Below, in pieces: positions 23,169 through 35,849 of a DNA stretch of 64,000 nucleotides; position 1 is the stretch's first letter, and the number at the start of each line of letters is the position of its first letter. Source of the DNA: Isoetes taiwanensis (Eukaryota; Streptophyta; Lycopodiopsida; Isoetales; Isoetaceae); contig JAJEKV010000033.1 of the NCBI GenBank assembly GCA_021234155.1, forward strand, positions 8,713,641-8,777,640, read 5' to 3'. The notes under the pieces were generated by a model. It was given only the letters and a program-made list of their open reading frames with translations, was not told where the DNA came from and ran no database searches. The position numbers were made by a program, and so were the translations under genes.

Positions 23169-24970
23169 CTAGCTCGAGGGCAATTCTTTTCTCAATTTGA
23201 TCTTGAAAAGTACGACATAAAATTCAACCCAATATAATTCATCGTTACATTTGCAAGTCAAAACAAGTTCAACTTACCTCCTTGTTGGGACCAAGCTCGA
23301 GGAGATCACCGGGATGTAAGCCCACTTGCATTGAAGGTGAAGCACTAGAAATGACAAATATGCATGGTTGAGTTTCATGTCAAATTTAAGAAAAATTATC
23401 AAATTGAACACCAACATACTTGGTGATCCAAGTCCCTAGATACTACTCGGGTCCATTATGAAAAATGGCCCCTCAAAGCAAGTGATTTGTGCATGCACGG
23501 CGGATATCGCAAATTATTGCGTGGCTATGTTTCTTAGAATGGGTGGTTTACATTCTGAACTTTGACTTCAATGACACGACACTGTTGAGAATCAATGATC
23601 GACATCTTCTTGGATTATTTTACGCTTTACTCTGTCAAAAATCGAGTAACCTTCAACAGTTAAGCCTTAAAAGCAACGATTGTAGATATATCGTAACAAA
23701 ATAGCAAGCGAGAAAAGCACACCCTATTATAGTAGGTTGACCGTTTTTGCAAATCATGCGGCTTTTACGCCATTTTCGTGACATCCCCATGTGGTGCCAA
23801 CCTATCCCCAAGCAGACGAGTTACCAACCGCAAAAGATTGTTCTTGTCCAAGCTGCAAAAGATTGTTCTTGCAAACTTAAAAAAAGAGATGGATGGATGA
23901 ATATACTTACCTTTTTGTTATTGCTCTCTTGGTGCATCATCATCCCAAAACCATTGAGCAGACTTTTCATTTGCCTATAATGTGAAAATTAAAGGTCGTG
24001 TGCTCATTTGTTGTTTTGCAAATACAAATCAATTAAAAAGTCTAACTAGCATATAAAAACTGTTTGCCGGTAGTTTCTATCTAATTGTGTCGAAGAAATG
24101 TTTTCAACCTACCTTATCGGTTAATCCGCAAGATGGTACTCTACCTTTCAATGCGACCGACGAAATTGAAAATGCAAGATCTGAGGCAACATAACTATTA
24201 TGGTACTCCCAATTAAGGTACTGTTTCCACCAAGGACCCAACGGAGCATGAGTGGCATAGCCATGCCAATAAAAATCTTCCTCCCACCCTACCGGGGATG
24301 TGGGATACAAAGCTTTTATGATGCATTAAGCGGCATGCACCAAAGAGGACCAGTCCTTCACCAAGATATGCTTTATAGATGGATGCCATAATAGTTTGCC
24401 ATTCTTGCCATCCCATGTACTGCACTCACCCTCGGCTTCCTCGGCTCTCATACACGAGGATGGAAATACAATGAACACGGCCAATCCTTACATGAGCGGA
24501 TAATGATTTGGCAACTGGAGTGCGCAAAAGCTATATCTTCACATGCCACGGTTTCTAATGTTTAATATCAATAGGCTTGCCATTTTGAGACTCTCTTTAA
24601 TACATTTGGTCGGTTCAAGAGCAAGTTGATAACCATCCTATATATAATTCATAAGATGTAAATCCATGACCGAGGTGAATAAACAACATTATAGAGTGGA
24701 GGAAAAAACTGTACCTCAATGGCCATGCGGCCTCCTTGGCCCATGTTAGGCTGCATAGCACGTACAGAGTCCCCAAGAAGCGTGACTCGCCCTTCACCCC
24801 AAGAAGACACTACTGGAGTACGGTCATAAGTGACTCGCCCTTCACCCCAAGAAGACACTACTGGAGTACGGTCATAAATGATAAATGTCACGGGTAGGAT
24901 TTGTTCTTACGGTGTTGTGAGAAGCGGGTCTACTACTCCATCACACCAATCCCAAATAGTTTTAGCAGAC
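23169..24970 (-). pseudogene. ZEP: Zeaxanthin epoxidase, degenerate C-terminal half
   Basis: Zeaxanthin epoxidase is the plastid FAD monooxygenase that turns zeaxanthin into violaxanthin in the xanthophyll/ABA pathway. On the minus strand, 24970-24715 encodes WDWCDGVVDPLL, then YDRTPVVSSWGEGRVT and TLLGDSVRAMQPNMGQGG, the conserved FAD-binding C-terminal motif. A second exon, about 24415-24113, gives IMASIYKAYLG, HIPGRVGGRF, AMPLMLRWVLGGN and LKGRVPSCGLTDK before a GT donor. A 64-bp exon (23974-23911) gives QWFWDDDA. The FHA-domain tail is traceable as GTWITK (about 23430), HPGDLLELGPNKE (23344-23278) and VVLFKIKLRKEL with a stop at 23171-23169. Several frameshifts, a stop before EQIL, a 7-bp duplication and a 48-bp in-frame duplication break it. 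The N-terminal Rossmann motif is not seen. Several frameshifts fall at CNG or CG sites, so some may be sequence errors. Confidence 0.75.
24782..24877 (-). repeat. 48-bp in-frame tandem duplication in ZEP relic
   Basis: Two identical 48-bp units (24782-24829 and 24830-24877) encode the same 16 residues, YDRTPVVSSWGEGRVT, on the minus strand. The duplication keeps the frame. The family has this segment once. Confidence 0.95.
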
Positions 24971-25860
24971 CTCTCCTTTCTCTCTCGAATGATAGAATCA
25001 CATTTTAATAAATAACAGGGGATATAACATGAGATATAACAGGGGAGCTCCATTGATTCAAAGAATAACCAATGACCCCAACCAAAGAAGACTTTAACCT
25101 TGAAACAAAGCTTCGGATGGGAAGAAGGCAGAGAAAATCAACCATCCCGGTAAGAAACAGGGCATATGCTTCTATTTTTGTTTCCAGAGACACTGAAATC
25201 AGTAATTTAGAAACATGCAGTTATGGCATTGCCGTGGTGCAAGGCGGAAAATTTGGTCATCCACGACTAGTGCTTTCGAGCTATGGGACAAAATGGAAGC
25301 TTATCTTTGTGTGATATCCATTGCTCTCGGGGAGGCGTGACGAATTCTTCAACTGTTTCGGACACCTCTGCTTTCGGCCCAAATGCTATTATTAGAATAT
25401 TAGCACTTGACCATGAAATCATTTACACTATAACCTTTGTGATGCATTCTGCTCTAAATATCTATTCCAGTCATGCACAGGTGCCCAAGCAAGGAAGCAT
25501 TTTAGCTTCACCACAAAATCAAAGGACAAAGGCCGAAGGCAGAAGTACATTTAGAGCGAGAGAGAGATCGTTTGCTTTTGCTACTCACATGTAGAGCTTT
25601 GCATGTAGAAAGTATGGTAACAGAGATTATATTGCTACTCACATTGTCTACCCGGATCCCGGATCGGTGAAAATAGGCTAATAGGCGCCTTTATCGAGGA
25701 AGACTTTGCACGAGATTTGTGAGAAGGAGCATAAATACTATCGGTTACGCAAATCCGATGGACGGTCTACATAAAATGCCCCAATTTCAAGGATGGCCGG
25801 TCTACATAAAATGCCCCAATTAAATCCCTAGATCTAACGGGCCACATCAAAAGCCCCAAA
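24971..25860. other. Region upstream of the ZEP relic
   Basis: The N-terminal ZEP exons (glycine-rich FAD-binding region and hydroxylase core) would be expected here on the minus strand, but none could be recognised. Small ORFs on both strands have no family match. The 3' end enters repeats of TACATAAAATGCCCCAAT near 25765-25825. Confidence 0.4.
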
Positions 25861-26290
25861 TAAAGGGGCTGCTTGGGGGTTGATTGGAGGTGTCACCCGT
25901 GCGGACCGTCCATTCGAGAGATGGGCGTGCCGAGATCAATCTCTACCAACATGTTGGTAGAGCTAATATAATTGTATATATAGTAGTGATAAGGATATAT
26001 ATATATATCTCTTATCACCATATATATACAATTATATGAGCTCTACCAACATGTTGGTAGAGATTGATCTCTACCATCCATCGAGATGGACGATCGGCAC
26101 GCCACCTGAACACCCCAAGCATCCCCCTGATTTGGGGCTTTTAATCTGGACCATCGGATTTAGGGATTTGATCTAGGCCATCCATAAAAAAATTAATGAT
26201 ATTAAATGCCACCATAAATGGCCCCTTATTTGGGGCTTTTGATCTAGGCCCTTGGATTTAGGTGTTTGATCTTGGCCGTTCATACAAAGG
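25860..26290 (-). mobile_element. M repeat with hairpin core, copy 2
   Basis: Flanking modules TTTGGGGCTTTT, GATCTAGGCC and TCGGATTTAGG (26138-26260) and GACCGTCCATTCGAGAGATGG (about 25903) place this in the M family. Its centre is a 140-bp inverted repeat listed separately. No coding capacity is seen. Confidence 0.65.
25932..26071. repeat. 140-bp near-perfect palindrome
   Basis: GAGATCAATCTCTACC at 25932 is mirrored by GGTAGAGATTGATCTC ending at 26071, centred near 26001. Each arm holds a 22-bp palindrome built around ACCAACATGTTGGT, and the centre has GTGATAAG opposing CTTATCAC around a TA tract. The transcript would form a long hairpin. This is typical of MITE or fold-back elements. Confidence 0.88.
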
Positions 26291-29200
26291 TCCTTGAAAT
26301 TAATGCTATCCTAAGAAGTGGCGACATGTTATATGTTGTTTCCCTAGTTTTTCCTAAAGGTTTTAATGGTGGCGTGCCAAATTTTCGTGTCCCATAAGCT
26401 AATGATGAGGTGGCAATGCACATTTTTTGATAACACATTTACAAATTTGCTTGGGTCGTTGTGAGGTAGCAAGGAATTAATTGTCCCCAGCCCGCCTTCG
26501 GCCTTTGTTTCTAAAGATCGGCTTCTGCGAATCTCTCAAAATCGATCTGTTCGAATGACCCTCCGGTGAGCTCTTAACGTTTCCATTTGTTTCATTTTCT
26601 TGATAAGTCGACCTTTTATTTCTGTGGTTTGTTTGATCGGCATGGCCAGCTGTGTGTTTGATCGGTTGCTGATGGTTTTTTCCAGGGTTCATGGCCGAGC
26701 TTACCCATTTTGACACATTTTCTCGGCCCCCTCTAACTGTGTCTTGTGCCTTCTGCTTCGATGTGTCTCTTGGATCAACACGGTATGCAGCCGGATATGG
26801 CTTGCACTTTCTATTATTGTTTTCTGTTATGCTTTGTTCACAACTTGGCTTTGCCTCAGTACTCTTGCCACCAAATAAATGATGGCTATGGTCTTCTGAT
26901 ATATTTTGTGTTTTTGCAGATCTACAGAGGTTTTTGCCATTCCTAGCAAAGATACAGATCCTAGATCCTAGGATGGCGCCATTACATTGCCATCGCCGTT
27001 GCAATTTGGTCGTCTTGAGTTTGTATGATTTGTGGTTTTGAAGTTTTGTAGCAGTTGTATACTTCTCCGCATTTCCAATCCCTTGGTTCTGCCTCTTCTA
27101 GGCTCCCAGTAGACAATCTTGGATATATCTATATCTGACATACCCTCAAGATCTAGGTTTCTTCAGTCTTATGCTTCTCAAAACCCTAGCCTTCATATTC
27201 ATATATAGGTTAAAAGCTGCGCTAGTGCTGTTACTATCAGTCGGATGGTGATCCTTTGCTTTGGAAGCTTTTGTTCGGCATGATATTCACTTCTTGAGTC
27301 CATCCTAGGGGAATCGACTGTACCTCAGCTCATTATTTTGCCAGATTTCGACTGCTTAGGCAAATGTTTTGGGAGTTTCCTTTTTAGCTTTTGATTTTCA
27401 TTGCGGTGCATATAACAATACAGCCGGATTTGGCAAAGCCTGGAAATTCTGGAAGAATCATTCTTCCTGCTGCTTCTTCTGTTCGGTATGGCGGAGCTAC
27501 TAGATTGGCGCCATGGAGGCGCTGCTTTGTTTTGGCAGAATCTTTGATGTTTGAAAGAAAAAAAAAATGGATAGTCTGTATATATTGTTAAAGGATGGAA
27601 ATGCGTTTTGGTAGAAATTAGCTTTACTGAGATTATATCAAGTCCTCTTCTACTGGTCTTATGTACAATGTTGGAGCACCCAGAGCCAGAGCAACGTTTT
27701 GGAGCATTACAACAACTGGGTTTTCTGTTACAGAAAGGGTCTGGAGTGGAACAACATCAAATTGCTAACAAGAAAGGGCCATTCATTGGCATATTGAATG
27801 GGAGCCTCACATATGATGGTTTCATCTATAAACTTGTTGGGATCGGGAAGTTTCATCTGCTTCAGGTGATCCTTTACTTGCACTATGCCGAGAACCTTGG
27901 AGCTATTACTAAATTTCATGCCATTAGCCTCCTTCACATCAGCTGCAATGTCTTTTGAGTTCAACTGAATGCTATTTGCCCTGTTCTTTCACCATCCGTA
28001 CTCACCATTAAAACAGGTTTAGGTATGCTATTGAATGTTGAAGTGATTTTTCCTCCATTGGCTATGGTTCAGGGCTATGCCGGAATGGCCACCTAGGTCA
28101 CTGCAACTATGGCAGGGTGTTTACCTTGAACACTTCAATGACTCCATTCGTCCTAGAATCTCATGTTCTCTGGTATGAATGCATTGTTTGGCATTATGTA
28201 CTCTGTTTTTGTTCCTCTATTTGTAATTTGCATTCGATTTCTCTATGTTTAACTTGCAACAGGTTATTAGTAGCATCAGCTCGATAATCTGGAGGTCAGT
28301 CCGTATTTCCTCTTTTCATCTTTGCTTTATTATTGCACTTTCTTCTATATAAGAACTTTTGCCATCTGCTTTATAGACCAGATGGTGTGGCTAAAGCCTT
28401 TGAGCTGTTTAGCAATGTAGACAGTAGCAGAAACTTTTCATGTTTTTTCTCTGCTGGTAGTGTGAATCCTTCCCGCACTCTAATATAATGTCTGCTTTCC
28501 ATTTTTTAAGGACGAGCCAAATAACAGGGTCCTGCTAACTATGTTGTGACCTTAACCTTAGATATGTTCATGAATTGTCACCTGATCGTCACCAGATGTG
28601 GACTTAGTCTGCCAAAGTTACCTACCTTATCTGCTAAATTGGCTAAAGAAGGATTTCAATGGTGGAGGTCTGCAACTGCCAAATGCGATTGACAGGGCCC
28701 AAGTTGTCGCTGCAGCAATTAACATCAGAAAAAGCTTGGATATAAGGTTTGGGGCCAATTTCTTCATCCTGGATTCCCCAAACATCAAGTTTGTTTGCCT
28801 GTAGAAAAGCCTTCCGATCGATCAGTTCCCCAATGACATCTTTTATGACCAGAACTAAAAACTCTATGACAGATTGAACATTTATAGCCTTTTCCTTTTT
28901 CTGCTCAATCTGATGGCAAATGCAGAGTCAGAAGGTATGAACCAGCTGCAGATAATATCTCATGATCATTCACAGCCGTTCAACATATTCGTCTTATATT
29001 TTATTTCTTGAACCTGAGTTCAAACATAAATTAGAGATTGGTAATTATCGTTCTTGAATTTAAGTTCAGACATAAATTAGGCATTGTAATTATCAGAGCT
29101 TCAATTCTCAAATGGCGTTGAGATCTCCCTAGACATTTAACATATGGTGAATTTTTCATCTCTTCAAAGAATGAGCTATGGATTCCTTTACACAGCAGGC

Positions 29201-30759
29201 AGATGATTCACTATCCTTTACGTAATGCAGACGAACGTCATTCCCTTGAGAAGGGCACAAGGAACAATGATTCCAGTGCTGTAAGTAAAGTGACATGATA
29301 GGAATTTGCAGACATGAGCGCATTATTCAGTGATTACTAATTATACAGTAGTAGTAGGGTTATCACATGTTGCTGTTGCACATTTGAAAGTGACATATTG
29401 GTCTCTATACTCATGGAGCATTAAGAAGGTCGTTATTCATTTGGGAGATGTAAGGCAGACACTACACAAACAATATCCATTCTTCCTCTTTATTTTTAGG
29501 CATTGACTGAAAAATACTACAAAATTTTTGCATTTTTTGCACCATATCGTACGCCCCGCAAGGAGTGCAGCATGTAGTGTTGCTTGAACTTAGAACAAGT
29601 TTGTGGGCCTAATTTGTGCCCATACTTTCATTGACAGTTATTGATCTTTGTGGCAGCAGATTATTCCAATGTTGAAGGATCTCTATGATACTCAAGTTCT
29701 TTTCTTTCATCTTTATTTACAATTCCCTCATCCATGCTTTGCACACCTACAGATTAGCTTGCTTGCAATTTTGAAAAAAGCTTTGCTCGAAAATAAGCCA
29801 GCGAAAATGTAGTGATAGGAATTGAATTTTGAAAAGTTAGGCCAGATGAATTTTGAGTGCTTCTTGAGTTTTGCTTCCATCTGCGCACTGATTATATACC
29901 AGCTATACTCAGATCTGTGTAAAAGACGTAACTGCAGAACTACCAGAATAACTCAGATCTTATTACCAGTAATTGTATGCAAGTGTGATTCTCATTGTTA
30001 AAGCTTTCATGTCTATTAAAATGCTAATTCATGTTGTGTGAGCAGTAGAATCACCACGCACAATGCTCATGGAAGCGCTGCGCAATGTTCAAGTTGTGAG
30101 TACCACACTTTGTTATTAGCTATACAATGGTTTGATTTTTTGCGTATCAGTATTTTAGTTTTGTTTTCTATGACTTAGATTATTACTTGTTATTGAGCGT
30201 CTTATGTGTAATCATTTTATGCAGGGAAACGAGTCAAGAACTCTATGAGCCACTGGGGCTAAGAAAGATCTGTAATGTGATTCCTTTATGAAGCCCGAAA
30301 CAAGGTAGTACTCCATATTTCTATCTGTTAATCTTAGTTGTGATTTTAAGTCAAGTGGGGGGCTTCATTCAGTACAATGTGTTGGTATTACTATAGCAAC
30401 ATGGATTAGGGTTCCTTGTGGTAGAGTTTATAATTGGCTAGTGTACTTTATGTTATCTGGACTCCAATGTCATTCAATGGCAATAAAGTAATCCGAAAAC
30501 TCCTCATCTTGCTAGTTATAAGAAAGATACCCAAGCTTCAATTTTGGTGGGAACCTGTTTGTATCGGGAAGCTGTTTTTGTGCGTTGTTGCGTGCTCATA
30601 TGTGTCACAGCTGCTAATGGGTCTAATTTGCTTTTGATACAATCTTAATGTGCCGTCTGATAGAACCTTGTGCCTTTGCTCACAATTATCATTCATTTTG
30701 TTTCTATGGTTGGCCTCCATTTCTGGCTGATAAGCTTATCCGGAACCATTCAGATCTGC
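26291..30759. other. Unassigned region with gene-like patches
   Basis: Composition shifts to T-rich tracts with several GT/AG-flanked patches, such as 28053-28170 and about 30050-30100 (ESPRTMLMEALRNVQ before GTGAG), that look like decayed or unrecognised exons. I could not join them into a known protein. The 175-codon minus-strand ORF at 27004-26477 has no motif and is probably chance. Confidence 0.35.
27608..27958 (+). CDS. Possible exon of an unidentified protein
   Basis: This 116-codon open frame contains LCTMLEHPEPEQRFGALQQL, an amphipathic stretch reminiscent of helical-repeat (ARM/HEAT-like) proteins, followed by less ordered sequence. The opposite strand over 27964-27728 also stays open and reads protein-like (VLGIVQVKDHLKQMKLPDPN), so the true coding strand is uncertain. 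No complete splice structure could be built with neighbouring patches. The identity is not known to me. It could be one exon of a plant gene extending to about 30.3 kb, or a relic. Confidence 0.25.
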   Translation: MVEISFTEIISSPLLLVLCTMLEHPEPEQRFGALQQLGFLLQKGSGVEQHQIANKKGPFIGILNGSLTYDGFIYKLVGIGKFHLLQVILYLHYAENLGAITKFHAISLLHISCNVF

Positions 30760-31274
30760 TCAAAAGGGGCAATGTTGTATGTTGTTTAAATTTCCTGAAG
30801 TTGGTACCATTTGGCTACTCGTGCTAAAGATTCCAAAAGGAGGACCATTATGGATTGGAAGACAAACTTTCATCATGGCACTTCCACTGGCACTGAATCA
30901 TTTTTATTCTGTAAATGAAGAAGTTCTAATAAATAGTGGTGAACTTATGACTGCTAGAAATTCTAATAAACAATGGTGTGCTTCATCAATGGCATTATTA
31001 CTTCACCATAGGATTATTATACTTGAATTCGATTTGAGCAAATTTTTTTTTTGGGATTTACCTGTGACTATACGTTAAGAAGAAGACTGCTAAATTGTAT
31101 GAAATTATATGGCAATATCGACCAATTCAACTTCCAGTATGAGTTCTTCTAACAAGTTTTGACACTCAACTTTAGATACTGAACTTTTTAAGCTTGAATT
31201 TTACTCTCCGATCTTAGTAAACCATTTCTTATAAATCCATTGATAGTACAAAAACTTGTATATATACAATTATA
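30760..31274 (+). mobile_element. N repeat, plus-strand copy
   Basis: The 99-codon ORF 30779-31078 contains INSGELMTARNSNKQW, the counterpart of the minus-strand translation near 20.85-20.95 kb. It is followed by TTCTTCTAACAAG, GACACTCAACTTTAG and the shared tail CCATTGATAGTACAAAAA plus CTTGTATATATA (about 31238-31268). An M element follows directly at the TA tract. Confidence 0.6.
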
Positions 31275-31560
31275 TTTGTGTGTAGATGTGTGTAGATAAT
31301 CTGATCCCGGCCGTCCATCTCAGATCTGGATGGCCCACGTTGCGCCACCCAGAAAGCCCCTTTATTTGGAGTTTTGTTTTCGACCGTTAGATTTGGAGCC
31401 CCTTTATTTGGGGCTTTTGTTTTCGACCGTTAGATTTGTGATTGATCCTGGCCGTCGAAATGGGAAATCAACGGCAGAAATTACGCCACCTTGTGGTGCC
31501 TCAAGCAGGCCCCTTATTTGGGGCTTCTGTTGTGGGCCGTCGGATTTAAATACTTAATCT
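31275..31560 (+). mobile_element. M repeat, copy 3
   Basis: GGCCGTCCATCTCAGATC near 31309 is followed by three copies of a GCCCCTTTATTTGGGGCTTT-type module (about 31356, 31398 and 31509). Each continues into GACCGTTAGATTTG or GGGCCGTCGGATTT. The element starts at the TA tract that ends the preceding N repeat. Confidence 0.7.
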
Positions 31561-34500
31561 CGGGCGTTGGTGGGTAGATGTCAACATTAATTGCACATTT
31601 TGTGAGGTGTGATTGACAATCAATGTGACCCAAGTGGGGCAATCTTATTTGCCAAATTTGTTTTCCTTTCTCGTCTATTCTTATCGCATTTCTTTTCGAC
31701 TGTCTGTCTCTGTTTTGTGCACGGTTGATGCGCTAGACCGTCGGTATGGCAGATGCTCTATAATAGATAAATCTTTCTGGCAAGTAAATGCAAATTCTCT
31801 ATTGGTGTAACAGTGTGATGCCGGAATCCGGATGTCTGGGTTTTGTTGCCGGGTCTGGTCATCCTCTCCATCTTTGCATTGACGGATTATTTTTTATGAG
31901 CGGCCATTCAGTCGGATCCGCCTTGCCACCATTTTGGGCGATATCAAGTTTTGCAATCGGATTTTTTGGCCGTTTTATCCGTCTCTTCATTATGAATCGG
32001 CGAGAAATCAATTTGGTTTGTGGAGCAAGAGTTGGATCAACCTAACTATTTCAAGCCGCATTATATGCGGTTTCGGCGATCCAAACAGATCCGGCCGGAT
32101 CTGCTTTGCTCGGAGCTCCTTTCTACCGGTATTGTACTATTTTGATTTTCCCCTTTCTTTCCGCTTTGTCGTTTCGTGCCGCCGCGAACTTCCCTAACTT
32201 TATTTGTTAAATTTCTCATTCCGGTCATTGATCGTTGGACATATTTGCACGGCGTTATCCCGCCATAACAGATTATCGAAATCTTCTATTTACAAATGGG
32301 CTGGAGACGATTATAATCACGAGGCTGAAGGAAAACACAAGTTTACGTTGAGCTTGTTACTTCTCGAATAATCCAGACGGATGAATCCGCAGTTCTCTCG
32401 TAAAAATGGATCCGGGTCTGCGTGATTTACGATCTAGCTTATTATTGGCCTCATTATACGCCCATTACGTAGGTCACGATCATGATATAATGCTTTTCAC
32501 AGTTTCGAAATGTACTAGGCACGCCGGAACTAGAATCGGGTAAGCCATAGTCGAGATTTGAAGCTAAACTCTTTTTTTTTATTTTTCCAATTTTTGCTTG
32601 GTTTTATTTCTAATTGCAATATTTGTAGGTGGGGCGATTGTGAAAAGCTTAAACACTATTGGGGTATCGCATGATGCCGGATCGAGCGAACAAATATTTT
32701 GAGGTCGATCAACAACGGCTATGGCGAAAACCCGCCTCATTTTCTCTCAAAACAGAGTTCCGTGATTATATTCATGCAATAAACTGTTCCATTTTGGGTA
32801 CTTAGAAATGCAACTCCCCCGAAAAAATTAAGAGACGCTATGAAAACAGAGCAGCAAATTTTCGCTTCTTTGGATGCGAATCGATCATTCTCGCAGACTT
32901 CTTGGCCGGACAACAACAAGCAATCCCGGTAAATCTTTTCCCTTTTCTAATCATCTATGCTCTGTCAAAAGAGACATTCTGGTCAGATTCACATGCAAAA
33001 GCCTACCAATTCGCCCATTAGTCAAGAAAATCGTTAGAATCTATCGCCCGAAAGAAAGTATAGGGTAGGCCTAATGAAATTCGCAGATTAATAGCTCAGG
33101 TTTTTAGATTTTATAGTTAAAATACATCGATGTTGAGCTCTGGCCTATGACAGATTTTTGTGTAACAGTTGATTCTGACAAAGATCGCCCTTTTGGGCAC
33201 AGGATTTTGGGCTGGGATCTTGTTTTTCTTGCATTAATTTGCTCTGATGAGGAAATTCGTTGGATTTGGCAGCATTTGCCTGGCTGCGGTGTAACGATGG
33301 GACGGATTGTCAGCTATTGTTGAAGGAAAAGGGAGGAATTATCTTGCTTTGGTTTTGCCACACAAATTCATTGGTCATCAAGCAAATGTATTGTGCAGTT
33401 AGCATAGTGTTGTGAATACCCTGACATTGTGGCATGTTTTAAATTTCTCTTTGTGCGTTGTTTTAGAGTAGGTAATCTAATAAGCTCTAATAAGCTCTAT
33501 CTTTGCTTGGATTTGTTTTTGTGGTGTCACTGTTGGTCAGTTTATTATCTGTAATAGCTGGCATTGAGCCTGTTTTTACAAGATATTTATATGTCCATGT
33601 TCCTGGGTGGCTGAACCCTTTATGTTTTCACCTATTATCAGGCTCTTTGAAGGTGATCAAGCAAGCTGAGCACATTTACACCTCTTTCCCATTATTTTGA
33701 GATTCCAAGTGCTTGAGGAATTTGGTGATGTGTCTATGCATTAAGATGTGTGCCCTTACTTTATCAATATTCTTTATCTTTGGTGGCCAAACGCCTTTGC
33801 AGAAAGATTGTGAAGTTGTGTATTGGAACTTTGGAACTTTTATAACTAAATTGCACTGAGGTTTTTGCTCAGGTTTAACACTCTCTTTGTTTGTCTATGG
33901 CTATAACAGGGCTTGATTGCATTTTAGTTGACAGTACATCGTAGAATTGGCGTGAGCACACCAACTTTTGCCGAGAACCAAATGGTATAGCGTGGTTTTC
34001 GGTTCGAACCTTGGTGTGAAGATCATTGCTTCGTATTCCCTTGATCTTCGCATGCATGTCGACTTGAAAAGAGCATTGGCGGTGTTTAGACAATCGCAAC
34101 AAACGTTTTTGTTCGGATGGCCAATTTCTAAATATTTACCAAACATTATTGAATGCATTACAATTCCTTTAGAAACAATTTTGAAATTTAGACTCAACCC
34201 ATTTTTGCATGCAATATTAGGGACGATATAGCTTTTATAATGGCGTCAAGTCACCATATAATCTCCATTGTTTGAACTTGAACTCTTCATTGGAAAGTTC
34301 GTTGGGTTATTTTTCTAAATTGGTAAATCTGCTTTAACCGGCCTCTATCTATATCTATAGAGGAGCCATTGACTACCAGATAATGGCCATTGATTTTGTT
34401 CCCTAGTCTTTGTTAATGTCATTGTGTTGGATATCCAGTGTGTAGTCTACATGTCGAGATGCTGCCATTTGATGCTGCCATCTGCCATTGGTTGCCTTCT

Positions 34501-35849
34501 TAAAAACCACGCTGCAAAAAGTGATTGTCGTTTTTAGAAGACAGATTTGACAAAGGCAAGCATGTCCTTAGTTATTGAGTTCAATATTCTGAATATATCT
34601 TGTGACAATGAGCAGAAAGTGAGTGCTAGCTCTTATGGCTCTTTTGACGGATTATTTAATGTAATTTACCTTCTATTAACTTCTTAAGAGTGGGAAAAAT
34701 TGATCAGAGCTCTATTTCTGAGGTGAAGGCAGCTCTATTTCTGAGGTGAAGGCAGCTGTACATGTTGCTTCCTAAGTTGTGCATAATTTGGAGCCAACAT
34801 AAAATTAGGATGTCAATTCCAAAGGCTTTTTTTTGGCAAAGACAAACAAAGGATTAACAGCAAAATAGACTAACATTTCTGCAGTTCATTGCTTGGTTAA
34901 TCATACTACTAGAAACAAATGAAAGGAATCTACAAACCTTTTGAAAGACCATTGTGGTATATACCAAGACAAATAGATATTAGCACAAGGGAGTGGTACT
35001 AGAAAAATGTAGAGAAAATTCATGGGTTAGCAATCATGTCTCATAATTCATGGGTTATCAATCATTTGGCATCATGTCATCATGATGACTTGAAAGAATC
35101 TAGGGGGGTATTTAGGCAATCTTTTCGAATCTAAAAGCATATTTTCAGTTTGAATGGGATTTGTAAATTTTTGGAAACAATGGTTTAAGTTAAAATCATT
35201 ATGAAATTCATATTCTTGCTCCCCTATAAAAAACAAATCCGATTCCTCAATTGCTCAATTGGTGTGAACCCTCAAAAATGTTCTTAGAAGATTGGTGAAA
35301 TGTCATTCAGTCCATTGTTCAAAAAAAAATTTGTTGATAGCACTCCATAATAAGGAGATAGAAGAACAAAGGAATTCATTTTTAATTTTAAGATTGGGCA
35401 TCAATGCATGTCTCTTCTTTAATGTGCATAGTTAGCATTATCTCGACGACTATGTTCCCTTCATTTAAAGTTTACGCACATGCATATGTGCATAACGTTT
35501 TGATAAAAATAGTAGCCCAAGAAAATTGGAAGGCATATGTGTATATGTGCTAACAAATTTGTCGAGTTCTTCCTCCCTCCCGACTCGTTTGTGGATCCAG
35601 GGATTATAAGGAGCTGATTAATGTACTTAACGTCATCTTCCCTTCTCTCTATCTTCTATATATCTATCTATTAATGCATGTGCACACAGAAAAAATGCAC
35701 TTCGTGATCGATTTATCATTCCACCTACCGAACCGACAACATGAATCGACATTTTATTTAAACTACAAACTTCAGAACCAGCCTGAAATCTCTCGTGTAT
35801 GTTTCTTTTGCGATCCTTTACTGATGAATGTTCCTCTTTGGCTTTTACT
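31561..35849. other. Unassigned stretch
   Basis: No exon with a recognised motif. A 24-bp exact tandem duplication (CTCTATTTCTGAGGTGAAGG words) sits at 34712-34757. Around 35091-35300 the words CTAGGGGGGTATTTAGGCAA and TTTTCGAATCTAA are the reverse complement of part of the 1.42-kb unit at 9600-9660, so a relic of that family lies here. ORFs at 31788-32197 and 33875-34231 overlap on both strands and are not supported. Confidence 0.45.

Noticed and set aside
26477-27004. Minus-strand 175-codon ORF as a gene
   Set aside because: Composition is Lys/Asn/Arg-rich without motif or splice context, and the plus strand there is T-rich intron-like sequence. It is probably a chance ORF.
34011-34021. 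Isolated B-box-like GGTTCGAACCT
   Set aside because: No A box at tRNA spacing upstream and no repeat copies; chance match.
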